Shown here: piece by piece, positions 53,131-63,670 of the stretch | Numbering within the stretch: position 1 is the first letter of the stretch | How the letters are laid out: every line of letters begins with the position of its first letter | NCBI GenBank assembly: GCA_009731375.1 | Contig: BJOX01000049.1 | Span: 787,623-851,622, forward strand | Direction: 5' to 3' | DNA: 64,000 nt | Source of the DNA: Paulinella micropora | Taxonomy: Eukaryota; Cercozoa; Imbricatea; Euglyphida | Notes under the pieces: model-generated | Databases searched by the model: none | Told to the model about the DNA's origin: nothing | What the model saw: the letters and a program-made list of their open reading frames with translations, nothing else | Translations under genes and position numbers: made by a program

Positions 53131-53870
53131 GGTAGGTAGGTAGGTAGGTAGGTAGGTAGGAAGGTAGGAAGGTAGGTAAGCACAAACGCAGGGAGGTAGG
53201 GAGGGAGAGAGGAGNNNNNNNNNNNNNNNNNNNNNNNNNNNNNNNNNNNNNNNNNNNNNNNNNNNNNNNNNNNNNNNNNNNNNNNNNNNNNNNNNNNNNN
53301 NNNNNNNNNNNNNNNNNNNNNNNNNNNNNNNNNNNNNNNNNNNNNNNNNNNNNNNNNNNNNNNNNNNNNNNNNNNNNNNNNNNNNNNNNNNNNNNNNNNN
53401 NNNNNNNNNNNNNNNNNNNNNNNNNNNNNNNNNNNNNNNNNNNNNNNNNNNNNNNNNNNNNNNNNNNNNNNNNNNNNNNNNNNNNNNNNNNNNNNNNNNN
53501 NNNNNNNNNNNNNNNNNNNNNNNNNNNNNNNNNNNNNNNNNNNNNNNNNNNNNNNNNNNNNNNNNNNNNNNNNNNNNNNNNNNNNNNNNNNNNNNNNNNN
53601 NNNNNNNNNNNNNNNNNNNNNNNNNNNNNNNNNNNNNNNNNNNNNNNNNNNNNNNNNNNNNNNNNNNNNNNNNNNGTATGTTGCTTCATTGAAGGCACAT
53701 CACTTCGGCCACATATGTTTGACATTCTCTCTCTCTCTCTGAGTCTCTGACTCTTTCACTCGGCTCTCATTCGCTCTCTCTCACTCGCTCTCATTCTCTC
53801 TCTCTCTCGGGAGGAGCAACAGCACGTGGGGACGCTTGAAAACAAAACCCCTGACTTCCTTCTTTCGAAT
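53131..53870. other. GGTA array, 461-N gap and flanking spacer
   Basis: GGTA repeats (53131-53170) run into a gap at 53215-53675. CT-rich sequence follows. No exon is seen. Confidence 0.6.
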
Positions 53871-54063
53871 GGTTACTCACAGATACCGTTTGAAATAAGC
53901 CCAATAAGCACCACTTACCAGAAAAAGGTGATATGGAGACAAAGTACTCCTGTCTTATCTTGCTGGTGTTACATATTCTACCCTGTATTCATCACATATA
54001 TTATTAAAACATATACTCTATGTATATGTATACTATTAAAAACATATACACACTCTCTCTTTC

Positions 54064-54103
<40 letters not shown>

Positions 54104-54272
54104 CCTCTCTCTCTCTCTCTGTCTCTCTCTCTCTATCTTTTCTCTTTCTCTTGCTCTCTCTCTCTATCTCGATCTCTCTATCTCTCTTTCTTTCTCTTCC
54201 TCTTTCTCTCGATCTCTCGATCTCTCGATATTTCTCTCTCTCTCTCTTCCTCTTCCTCTCGATCTCTCTCTT

Positions 54273-54324
<52 letters not shown>

Positions 54325-54490
54325 TCACAAATACCGTTTGAAAAAAGCCCCATACGCACCCCTTATACCAGAAAAAGGTGATATGGAGACAAAGTACTCC
54401 TATCTTATCTTGCTCATATTCTACCCTGTATTGATTATTATATTACAAAAAACATAAACTCGATATATACTATTAAAAACATATATACTT
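53871..54490. repeat. Duplicated ~170-bp segment with CT microsatellite
   Basis: TTACTCACAGATACCGTTTG ... AGAAAAAGGTGATATGGAGA ... TACTATTAAAAACATATA occurs at about 53871-54050 and 54321-54490. Each copy is followed by a long CT array (54050-54320 and 54490-54680). Confidence 0.75.
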
Positions 54491-54521
<31 letters not shown>

Positions 54522-54646
54522 ATCTATCTCTCTCTCTTTCTTTCTCTTCCTCTTTCTCTCTCTCTCTCTCTCTTCCTCTTTCTCTCTCTCTCTCTCTCTT
54601 CCTCTCTCTCTCTCTCTTTCTTTCTTTCTCTTCCTCTTTCTCTCGA

Positions 54647-54682
<36 letters not shown>

Positions 54683-54691
54683 CCTACCTAC

Positions 54692-54777
54692 CTCTGTGCA
54701 CATATGTCCCAGTCTGCTGCAGCGTCCACAGGGCCGCAAACCGTCACAGCGTTGCTTCATCTTGTGGCAAACCTCGC
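54692..54777 (-). CDS. Host Zn2Cys6 transcription factor, exon with complete zinc cluster
   Basis: The acceptor GTACTAG precedes 54777 and the donor GTAGGTAGG follows 54692. Including the Cys codon split across the intron (T from the previous exon plus GC here), the exon encodes C-E-V-C-H-K-M-K-Q-R-C-D-G-L-R-P-C-G-R-C and then S-R-L-G-H-M-C. The spacing C-x2-C-x6-C-x5-C-x2-C-x6-C is exactly the Zn2Cys6 binuclear cluster (Zn_clus, Gal4 type). It binds DNA, usually CGG triplets. It is one of two adjacent clusters in this gene. Confidence 0.8.
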
Positions 54778-54839
54778 CTAGTACACATCCGCATTAATTG
54801 GGGCTATATTTTTACGTTTATGTCTAGTATTGGACATTG

Positions 54840-54844
54840 GGGGT

Positions 54845-54881
<37 letters not shown>

Positions 54882-55089
54882 ACAGGAGAGTGGAGAGGAG
54901 AGAGGAGAGAGAGAGGGAGAGGAGAGAGGGAGAGAGAGGAGAGAAGAGGGAAGAGAGAAGAGTGAGAGAAGAGAAGAGAGAGGGGAGAGAGGAGAGAGGG
55001 AAGAGATAGATAGAGAGAGGAGAGAGGGAAGAGATAGATAGAGAGAGAGATAGATAGATAGAGAGAGATAGATAGATAGAGAGAGAGAC
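54840..55089. repeat. GA/GGAGA microsatellite (intron)
   Basis: GAGAGGA-type arrays with GATA at the right end fill the intron between the two zinc-cluster exons. Confidence 0.85.
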
Positions 55090-55170
55090 ATGATTTGGAA
55101 GGCTTGCTCTTGCGAGCCTGATATTTGCATTCATGGCCCAATCGATTACAGCGAGCGCAGGGTAACTGGC
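55090..55170 (-). CDS. Host Zn2Cys6 transcription factor, exon with second half of another zinc cluster
   Basis: The acceptor GGCGTCCCAG precedes 55170 and the donor GTCTCTC follows 55090. The 81-nt exon encodes QLPCARCNRLGHECKYQARK and KPSKS. P-C-x2-C-x6-C is the second half of a Zn2Cys6 cluster, and the first half must be in an upstream exon not recognised here. It ends with T, and with the next exon's GC this gives the first Cys of the second cluster. The two clusters are therefore separated by only ~12 residues. Confidence 0.7.
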
Positions 55171-57230
55171 CTGGGACGCCAACAACAACAAGATTGTTTC
55201 TTGTTGTTTTCGTTAGTGCTTGTTGTTGTTTTGATGCAGTGGTGGTAATTGTGGTGAAATAGTACTTGAAATGGCGGTGATAAGGCTGGTGGTTGTCAAA
55301 CAGCTGGAGCGTGGCTGCGCACTCACGAGATCTGTGCTTTTGTTTTTGTCCTGTTTTTGTTGTGCTTTTTGAATCGGTGCCTTCGAGGTTTTTGTGGATT
55401 TTCAAAGTTGTTGCGTTGTTGCTGAGTTACCATCGCATTGCTGTTTACGCCTTCTACACAGCGAGCCTACAAAAAGACATTTTGTTCATATATGACACCA
55501 GGTCTGTGAGCGGATAAAAGCCGACGGACAGAACTCTCGATCTAAATACTCACCTCTTGCTTGATTTCACAACGTCAACACAGACAGACTTACATGACTT
55601 TTGAAGCGATTCTTCAAGGGACGGCATCGGATTCCAGTAGTTAATTTTTTGTGGTTGTACCAGAAGCCCACAAAAAGCAAAAATCACTGAGAAGCAAAAG
55701 GGCGCAGGCGCAGGTAGAAAAACAGGTGCCAAGGGATATCTACGGGTTCTGCGGTGAAAACCCTGGCAACGCATCACAAAAATCCGGGTTTCCTAAATGG
55801 AAATTCCTTCCCATCAGCCCCAAACAAAAACCCTCCAATATTTCAGGGAAACTTCCCATCATGGCTGCTGAGGTCTAGTTTCCCCCTCCCCTCGTGAGAA
55901 TGCATTTGTATGTGCTGTTGGGAAAGAACCAGACAGTAACCAGTCTGACTGTGGCATTGCTTTCCTCAATATACAAGTCACCTATTTGAGTCTTGTATGC
56001 AACTGTTTGTTTAGCCTCGCGTTCCCCCTGGATATTCACTTTGCAGCAAGTGCGGAGGTATTCCCCAAAACTATCCTTTGGTTTTGTTTTCGAGCGTCTT
56101 TTCTTGTCACTGCTTCTGCTGCTTTCTTCGCTGCTTTTATATGCGGTGGAAACAGAGGAGGAGCGAGCAGATGGAAGAATGTCAACTGTGCCTGTGTCTT
56201 GATTTATGGAAAAAAACATCTGTTTTGCAGACTCAGAGGGAGAAGAGGAAAAAAAAAGGGCGACAGAAAAGCAGAAAAGAACGGGAAGAGTACTGGGAAG
56301 ATGACAGGAATTGGAAGGGGAAAGGAAAAGAAAACTAAAGGAAAGAAAAAGAAAAGGAACGGTGCTGCCCTTTTTTTTTGTGGACAGTACATATTTTACC
56401 GCAGAATTCGTCGATAGTATGCAGCTGTTGTGGAAAACATACTATTGTGCTGTGGATAGGCTGGGCGAAGGCATCTGGGTGTCAGTTCTGCAAGACCAAG
56501 CCGGGTGCTCTCTCTCACTCTAACTCTCTCTCTCTCTCTCTCCCTCTCACTCGCTCTCTCTCTCTCTTCTCTCCTCTTTCTTCTCTTCTCTCTTTCTCTC
56601 TCTCTCTCTCCCCTCCACACACACACTCACTCACTGCGCAACCTTAAATATTTTATGTATGTCTGTTTCTGTTTTTGCGTTCATCTGGCAGGCTTCAAGC
56701 CCAACTAACTGAGGCGTGTTTCTAACGGCGGTGTAACCTTTTACTAGTCACAAAGTGCTCATCTTAAGTTAAGAGTTCGTTTTAACCACGATCGTGCATG
56801 AATCATTGATTAGTAAGGTTTAACCAGTAAGTTAAATGCTTCTACGTACGTCTTACTATTGATGGTATCAATACTGAGCCCGTAGGAAGCGCAGATTATC
56901 AATATTCTTAGTTACCCTTGGAGAGCGCCTGCCTTATGTTACTCCTTCACTCTATGACCACTCCACCGTGTGTCATTTGTCGAGTTGATATTTAATTATA
57001 AGACGATAAGCCAGAAGGCGAGAATTATGTCTTACTACACCAGAATCGTCTCAGACGATACATAGTGAGTTTAGCTACGTGCAAATTCACGAAGTTTGCA
57101 ACTGACTTGTCGGGCCGGCATACGAAAATATTGGTGAACGGTGGGGCGGGAAAAGGGTAACTTAGCCTCCTACACTTCACACTTAATCCTACTAGCGGCA
57201 AGTATTTTATTACTTGAAAACAGTCTTTGC
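55171..57230. other. Upstream region of the zinc-cluster gene, no further gene resolved
   Basis: Several short frames exist but none has a recognised domain, and I could not find the exon carrying the first half of the first cluster. A CT microsatellite lies at 56505-56610. The section 56640-57230 is unique, AT-moderate sequence without an ORF. Confidence 0.35.
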
Positions 57231-58084
57231 TGTAATGCCCCCAACGATAGCTCGTAAAAAGTCGGTAATACAACCACAGTCCTCAAAAGATGAGAATGAT
57301 GTCTCGTTATATCAGCTCAGTGAAGCCAAACAGGAAAACTGCAACAGACCAGGAATAAAATAGCATCAGGTCCAATCCGGACAAATAATACTGAAAAACA
57401 AGCTGGTGTACCTGTCACCAGGAAAAGATATTGCTGTTGACATTCAAGACAACAAAAAAAATTGATTTTTCTGTTTTGGTTGGAATTTCAGTTTTGGTTG
57501 GAATTTTGATTTTGGGTGAAAATTTGAATTTTTCAAATTAACAGCTATATTCGTCCGCAAAATATCGTAAATTTTCGCGAAATGTTATAGTTAAATTTGA
57601 AAATTTGAATTTTTGTCACAAAAATGAAAAACTGTCACAAAAATGAAAATCTGACACAAAAATGAAAAACTAATTTTTGTTGTTGTCTTGAATTTCAACA
57701 GCAATACTTTTTACCTGCTGTCCGGGGGGTGATGCCTACAGTACCCTCTCCCGATATTATGACGGAAATAGCATTTTCGTCATACACCTTCTGATTTCTT
57801 TCTGCAAATAGTATGCGCTATGGAGTCATGCCACACAGCGCATCGATCCACGGATAGACGCTAAAAGACGATAAATATATCCTCATACTGCACGTCTAAG
57901 CGGATTCTCCAGCCATTCTTGTAGATTTTTGAACTACTTCCACTCAATCTCTTTTTTTTTTTTTTTTCTGCAGTATGTCAAGAACAAAAGTACTATTAAT
58001 GAAAAAATACAAGCAACGTGGTGCTGTAGTACGATTCCCCCTTTGATCTCATTCTTCTTATCATTATCATTGTTATTATTATTG
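57231..58084 (+). repeat. Dispersed repeat unit, copy A (with nested MITE)
   Basis: It begins TGTAATGCCCCCAACGATAG and matches copy B (58242-58831) along its length, including a poly-T tract and a TAT/ATT-rich end. It is interrupted at 57431-57703 by a MITE. The start also matches the foldback at 1394-1726. Confidence 0.8.
57431..57703. mobile_element. 273-bp MITE with TA target duplication (Tc1/mariner type)
   Basis: The ends TTGCTGTTGACATTCAAGAC and GTCTTGAATTTCAACAGCAA are inverted repeats with one mismatch. TA flanks it on both sides (57429-57430, 57704-57705). Copy B shows the undisturbed sequence AAAAGATACTTTTTACC. The interior is AT-rich and non-coding. TA duplication points to a Tc1/mariner transposase acting in trans. 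Confidence 0.8.
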
Positions 58085-58241
58085 TAGGCATCACCCCCCG
58101 GATAGCCGGTAAAAAAATACAGTTTTTCTGGTGTCAGGTGCACCTTAGTTTTTTTCCCAGTATTTCAATATCGTTTGGCCGGATTTGACCTAATGCCATT
58201 TTAACCGTGGTGTGTGGCCGCTTTCTTTTTCGGCTTCACTG
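58085..58241 (-). repeat. Inverted fragment of the same repeat
   Basis: TGTAGGCATCACCCCCCGGA ... CGGCTTCACTG is a diverged reverse complement of the start of copy B (about 58320-58470). It gives the arrangement forward, reverse, forward. Confidence 0.65.
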
Positions 58242-58677
58242 TGTAATGCCCCCAACGATAGCTCGTAAAAAGTCGGTAATACAACCAAACACAGTCCTCA
58301 AGAATGAGAATGATGTCTCGTTGTATTAGCTCAGTGAAGCCAAAAAGGAAAACAGCAACAGACCAGGAATAAAATGGCATCAGGTCCAATCCGGACAAAT
58401 AATACTGAAAAACAAGCTGGTGCACCTGCCACCAGGAAAAGATACTTTTTACCGGCTATCCGGGGGGTGATGCCTACAGTACCCCCTCCCGATTTTATGA
58501 CGGAAATAGCATTTTCGTCATACACCTGATTTCTTTCTGCAAATAGTATGCGCTATGGAGTCATGCCACACAGCGCATCGACCCACGGATAGACGCTAAA
58601 AGACGATAAATATATCCTCATACGGCACGTCAAAGCGGATTCTCTAGCCTTTCTTGTAAATTTTGAACTCCTTCCCC

Positions 58678-58709
<32 letters not shown>

Positions 58710-58831
58710 CGGCAGTATGTCAAGAACAAACGTACAATTAATAAAAAAATACAAGCAACGTGGTGCTGTAGTACGATTCCCCCTTTGATCTCCTTCTTCT
58801 TCTTATCATTATCATTATTATTATTATTATT
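58242..58831 (+). repeat. Dispersed repeat unit, copy B
   Basis: This is the uninterrupted copy of the unit at 57231, starting TGTAATGCCCCCAACGATAG and ending in an ATT array. It supplies the empty site for the nested MITE. Confidence 0.8.
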
Positions 58832-59321
58832 CACAGGGAGATCGTAAGTACATTGTCTTTTTTAATGACATACCCTTGTATAAGGCGGATATCCTATGAT
58901 ATAGTATTAGGGGGCCAGTCCTAATAGCTATATCCGAAGTCGAGGTGTATGTACCCGACCCTGCGATATACCGACACAAGTAGAGATTGACCGTGCTCAG
59001 GTACGACAGTATATAATCTATCGTAAAAAATAATTTAATGAAAGTTTCAGAGAACATTTCATTTTCGAGAACATCATCCCAGGACTTGGAAAGGGTCATA
59101 CCCGGGAACACCATCGCTCAATACACTAGCGATCCCCGTATACGGTGTAGTATCATCGTCGATCGACCTTTCGCACTCGTATGTTGCGATCGAATGCCAA
59201 GTTATATCACTGAGTCTTTTTAATATTCATATTGATAACTGATGATGCATGATCAAATCATGATACGCCGTGGGCAATCAATCAGTTTATTTGAGACGCA
59301 TAAAGAAAAATAGTTTCTTTG
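58832..59321 (-). other. 3' region of the gypsy element, possible LTR
   Basis: About 490 bp lie downstream of the gypsy pol stop. In an intact element this would be the polypurine tract and 3' LTR. No second LTR is available to confirm it, and I see no other feature. Confidence 0.35.
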
Positions 59322-62300
59322 TCACTGCCTTCGTCGTCTGGCGCGGATTTCTTTGCCTGGTGGAGGACCACCAACAAAAGTCAGATCGAACTTTGACTGT
59401 TCGAGAATGTCCCAGATCTTATTAGGGATTCCGCCCAACGATAATTCAAAAGGGACATCAAGCACTCCTCTTGGCAGTGTCTGAATGGTCCACGCAGTGT
59501 AATCCTTGTCTCTGGGAGTAATTGTATCATCCCATGTCTCGAGACTTTTTGCGTCTTTATATACTGGCAGATAATGTCTTGCCTTTGGATCCTCAACCGG
59601 GTCCATACTTCTCCAGAACTGGAGTATCGGTTGTACTATCTTTGCGGCTGATGATATTTTGAGTGTCCGTGTGACACGCATCTGTCGTGGGACCGCCACG
59701 ACCCGCATCAAGTATAAGTCTGAGAGAGTGTCATCAGCGACATGTTGTTCCGCTGGTCTCATCAGATAGAAAACATTTTTCACCCATGCGATGGTTGCTA
59801 TCGCATCGCCTTCCTTCCATCGCTCATGGACAATCTCAACGTTGCCCGCGTTTGGGTCAGTGTCCGTCCCCTCCTCCTCCTGGTGGACGTCCTTTGATCT
59901 CATCGACCTCATCGCCTTCCTCGGTTGGTCGTTGATAAGATCATTCCGCGCTCTCCTTAGCTGCGCCTCTGTGATCTTCTCCTTCTTTCCGCTATGCTCT
60001 CGCGGAGACTTGGACTGAGTCCCCACCGCGCTTATGCGGTCAGTCTTCTCCTTGCTGTCCACCTCACTCTCCTCCTTCTCAGCTATCGGTGCCCGATAAG
60101 CATCGTCTTGGTCTATGCCAGCCTCCTTGTGGATGGGCGGCACCTCTTTGAAATCATCCTTCATCCGTTTTAACGCCTCCTCAACGGATTCATCTTCCAG
60201 TAAGAAGGGATCATACTTAATCAGCCTTCTTACATTCACAATTTGCACCTTCCCTCTACCCCTGATCTTGTAATTCAGAGGTCCCGTCTGTTCCATAATC
60301 TGATAAGGTCCTTTCCAGTGAGTGAACAGCTTAGAGCTGACTCCCTTCGGGACTTGAGGATGGTACAATAGTACAATATCCCCGACCTGGAACTTGATCT
60401 GATCCAAGTGCGCTTGTCGCACCCCTTCAGCATCAGTCTTTCGGCGCTCCGCCTCTCTATGCGCCCTGACTATTTGTTCCGCCTCCATCTTCACTCTAAG
60501 TCTCATCCCAAACAACTCATCCGCATCCGCCCAAGTGTCTTTTGGGTGAAGGAGCGAAGTCGGGATATCAGGCTCACGCCCATATACTAACTGATATGGC
60601 GAGATTGAGCTCTTCGAGCCTCCTAACGCCGTAGAGGGTAGACAGTTCATTGCAAACGCAAATGATGGTGCTGCCTCGACCCATGCTCTTTGATTCTCCT
60701 TCTTCGTGCAATACATCTTTAGCGAGGCTTTGAGGGGTCTGTGTACCCGCTCGATTTTCCCATTTGCTCGCGGGTTATAGGCAGTAACATATTGCCATTT
60801 CATCCCGTAATACTTAGATAGTTTGTCGATGACCTCGTTATTAAAGTCCGAGCCTCGATCAGAACATATCTTTCTTGGTACTCCGATCTGTGAGATGATC
60901 CTATCGATCAGCGCCTCGGCCGTCGTCTTGCCGGTAACGTCTTTGACAGGGATGATCCACACATAGTTGGTGGCTCTGTCAATAGCCGTAAGGAGGTATT
61001 TGTAACCATCCTTCGATTCTGGGAAAGGTCCCACATGATCAATGTGTATAAACTCAAACATCCCCGCATGAAGAGGAAATTCGCCAATCAGGCCGAAATT
61101 TGCCTTCAGTGGTGTTTTGTTTATCTTGCACGGGATGCATGCATCCACCGCCTGATCTATCTCCTCCTTCATCTTCTTCCACCAGAATCGCCTCGCTACG
61201 AACATATGAGTTCGTTGTCGACCCGGATGCGCCAAAAGTGGGCAATTGTGGGCTGCGACAAATATAAATCGTCTCAGACTCTCCGGTACCCAAAGGGTCC
61301 ATTTGTCCGGCTGTGACGCATAGCGACCGTGAAGGCCCTTGTACCACAGTAGACCATCTCTCCATCCCATCTCCTTCATCTGATCTTTGATCGCTTTCGT
61401 CATCCGTAGCTCATCCGGGTTCTGATATAACTGTATCAGTTCTTTAAACTCCGGATCTTGAGCCTGTTGTTGCCTCCATGCGGTAGGCGAGGCTATATGG
61501 ATAGTACCATCTTCTAGCCGTACCCCGATTCTTTCCGGGTCATCGTCTAGGTCACTTCTCCGCTCTTGAGGAGGCTCCGCATAAACTTCCTGCGTCTCCT
61601 CTTCCTCTCTTATGTTCGCCTTCGCATTCTCATATACCTCATAGGACCACTCAGCGTCCTCCTGGGTATGTAGCTCACAACATATCCCGTGATCCGGGCC
61701 TTGTGGACTGTACCGTAGACCTGTGCGGTCATATCGGACTCCACTCGCCATCTCCATCGCCTCAATGTGGCTGACCTCATACACCTTGTCAGTGGACAAG
61801 TCTTCCATCTCCACCGTGGACACCAACGCCGATACTTCTGAGTTAAACTCTAGCCTAGAGAGGCTATCAGCGACCACATTTCGCTTTCCCGGTAGATGGA
61901 CCATTGTAAAATCGAAACAAGACAAGAACGCTTGCCACCGCGCCAGCCGTCCCGTCTGTTCATGATTCATCAACCATAACAGGTTATGATGATCAGTTCT
62001 GACAGTAAATTGAGGTCCTCCCCACAAATACTCTCTGAGCCTCTTGAGGGCCCATACTACCGCCAACGCCTCTCTTTGCCTTGTGCAATAGTTTCTCTCC
62101 GCCGCACACAACTTCCTACTAATAAACATGATTGGGCGTAATTTCTTCTCCTCATCCTCTTGTTGTAATACAGCCCCAATCGCAAACTTAGATGCGTCTG
62201 TATCGACTACGAATTGTTTCGTAAAGTCGGGCATCGTTAACACCAGTCCTCCGTCTTTCGGGTCTTTGTAAATGAGATCTTTGAGCGCATGAAACGCTTG

Positions 62301-63638
62301 CAAAGCCTCTTCGTCCCACTTCTCAAAGTCTCCAAAATCTATCATTTTCTCCACTTTAGCCCGTGTTGCACCCCAATCGGGTATAAACTGGCTATAGTAT
62401 TGCGCCATCGCAAGGAATGAGTGCAATTCAGTGCGGTTCTTCGGTATCGGTCGATTCATAATCTCCTCCCTCTTCTCTTTGGATATCGAGACTCGATTAT
62501 GGGAGATCTCGTACCCTAAGTATGTCACACTCGTCTTGGCAAGTTGACACTTCTTTAGATTGCACTTCAGGCCAAAAGCTCCGATGCGCCTGAATATATC
62601 GGACAAATGATCGATATGCTCCTCCATTGTGTTAGAGTATACGATAATGTCATCGATATAGCAAAATGCATATTCTCCCGCCTTCTGTCCCCGCCTTCTC
62701 ATAAAGCCACCGTCAGACAAATCATCGTACTGACTGCTCAACATCTTCTGCATCGCCTTCTGGAAAAGTCCTGGGGCTTGCTTGAGGCCCATCGGAAGCA
62801 CTTTCCATTGGTATATTTCCATACCCACCACAAACGCCGTCAGCCATCTGGACTTTTCCTCCAGTGGTATCTGCCAGAAGCCATTCTTAAGGTCAATGAC
62901 CGAATAGAATTTTGCATTCCGCAGTACTCTCCTTCCTTCTTCTAATGTCGGGAGAGGATTTCTCTCTTCCTCCAGCACCTTGTTAACACGAGCATAGTTA
63001 ACTGTCAGGCGCCATTCTCCTCCTGGCTTCGGCACTATTCTCGGTTGTGAGACTATTGGAGATGTTGATCTCTCAATAAAGTCCTCATTGAGCAGCTGTC
63101 TTGCTAGCTCCTCCGCTATCTTCGCCTCATGTATACTCAAATTCGCCCTTCGTGGTGCCGGTGACGGCTCCGCACCCGGTATTTTGTAAATAACCGCAGT
63201 GAAATCTTCAGGCTTGACACCACCTGCATGTGGAGGGTCAAAAATTTCCTTGTTCGCCTCTAATTTGGCTTTTAAAAGCTCCTTCTCCTTCTCCGTGCCT
63301 ACTCCTTCTTCCAATATTTTCCGCGCCGCCTCTTGAAAATCTTCATCAGACATCTGCTTATGCTGCTTGAGGGGTTCTCTGTCCTCCTCCAAGCCTAAGT
63401 CCTCTTCCGAGACATCATCTAGGCCCGTCTTTTCATACGTGACCGTGTCCGGCTCATCATCTTTACCGAGCTCCACCAGCATGTCAATGAGTCTCGCGTA
63501 TTGCAAAGGAGCTTTACGGGTGTAAAAACCATCAAAGCATGTGAATGCTTGCGGTATCAATTTCAACTTGTCGAGGTCTCTGAGCTTCCGCTTGTATGCA
63601 CTGCTCTGCTCACGAGTTCCCATACGACAAGCCACCAC
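59322..63638 (-). CDS. pol: Ty3/gypsy Pol polyprotein (RT-RNase H-integrase), uninterrupted
   Basis: This is a 1,438-residue frame with no stops or slips. RT spans about residues 165-380: FYSVIDLKNGFWQIPL, LPMGLKQAPGLFQKAM and YIDD at 327-330. RNase H (about 475-595) has the acidic residues VVDTDAS, REALAVVWALK, RTDHHNL and VADSLSR. The integrase HHCC site is His797, His804, Cys834 and Cys837, and the triad is Asp867 (HIDH), Asp927 (CSDRGSD) and Glu963 (KIERVHR). A GPY/F-type module (THWKGPYQIM...NYKI) follows, then a ~300-residue C-terminal extension that I do not recognise. There is no chromodomain signature. Gag and protease are missing: the frame starts at the junction with a copia fragment near 63640-63670. 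Catalytic residues are complete, so this is the best-preserved pol in the window. Confidence 0.9.
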   Translation of the reverse strand: MVACRMGTREQSSAYKRKLRDLDKLKLIPQAFTCFDGFYTRKAPLQYARLIDMLVELGKDDEPDTVTYEKTGLDDVSEEDLGLEEDREPLKQHKQMSDEDFQEAARKILEEGVGTEKEKELLKAKLEANKEIFDPPHAGGVKPEDFTAVIYKIPGAEPSPAPRRANLSIHEAKIAEELARQLLNEDFIERSTSPIVSQPRIVPKPGGEWRLTVNYARVNKVLEEERNPLPTLEEGRRVLRNAKFYSVIDLKNGFWQIPLEEKSRWLTAFVVGMEIYQWKVLPMGLKQAPGLFQKAMQKMLSSQYDDLSDGGFMRRRGQKAGEYAFCYIDDIIVYSNTMEEHIDHLSDIFRRIGAFGLKCNLKKCQLAKTSVTYLGYEISHNRVSISKEKREEIMNRPIPKNRTELHSFLAMAQYYSQFIPDWGATRAKVEKMIDFGDFEKWDEEALQAFHALKDLIYKDPKDGGLVLTMPDFTKQFVVDTDASKFAIGAVLQQEDEEKKLRPIMFISRKLCAAERNYCTRQREALAVVWALKRLREYLWGGPQFTVRTDHHNLLWLMNHEQTGRLARWQAFLSCFDFTMVHLPGKRNVVADSLSRLEFNSEVSALVSTVEMEDLSTDKVYEVSHIEAMEMASGVRYDRTGLRYSPQGPDHGICCELHTQEDAEWSYEVYENAKANIREEEETQEVYAEPPQERRSDLDDDPERIGVRLEDGTIHIASPTAWRQQQAQDPEFKELIQLYQNPDELRMTKAIKDQMKEMGWRDGLLWYKGLHGRYASQPDKWTLWVPESLRRFIFVAAHNCPLLAHPGRQRTHMFVARRFWWKKMKEEIDQAVDACIPCKINKTPLKANFGLIGEFPLHAGMFEFIHIDHVGPFPESKDGYKYLLTAIDRATNYVWIIPVKDVTGKTTAEALIDRIISQIGVPRKICSDRGSDFNNEVIDKLSKYYGMKWQYVTAYNPRANGKIERVHRPLKASLKMYCTKKENQRAWVEAAPSFAFAMNCLPSTALGGSKSSISPYQLVYGREPDIPTSLLHPKDTWADADELFGMRLRVKMEAEQIVRAHREAERRKTDAEGVRQAHLDQIKFQVGDIVLLYHPQVPKGVSSKLFTHWKGPYQIMEQTGPLNYKIRGRGKVQIVNVRRLIKYDPFLLEDESVEEALKRMKDDFKEVPPIHKEAGIDQDDAYRAPIAEKEESEVDSKEKTDRISAVGTQSKSPREHSGKKEKITEAQLRRARNDLINDQPRKAMRSMRSKDVHQEEEGTDTDPNAGNVEIVHERWKEGDAIATIAWVKNVFYLMRPAEQHVADDTLSDLYLMRVVAVPRQMRVTRTLKISSAAKIVQPILQFWRSMDPVEDPKARHYLPVYKDAKSLETWDDTITPRDKDYTAWTIQTLPRGVLDVPFELSLGGIPNKIWDILEQSKFDLTFVGGPPPGKEIRARRRRQ

Positions 63639-63670
63639 TAGCTGTTGCTTGCGAGAGGGTACCGGTATAG

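Noticed and set aside
55875-56219. 115-residue minus-strand ORF as the N-terminal exon of the zinc-cluster gene
   Set aside because: It has no C-x2-C-x6-C half-cluster and no phase-matched donor, so the link could not be supported.
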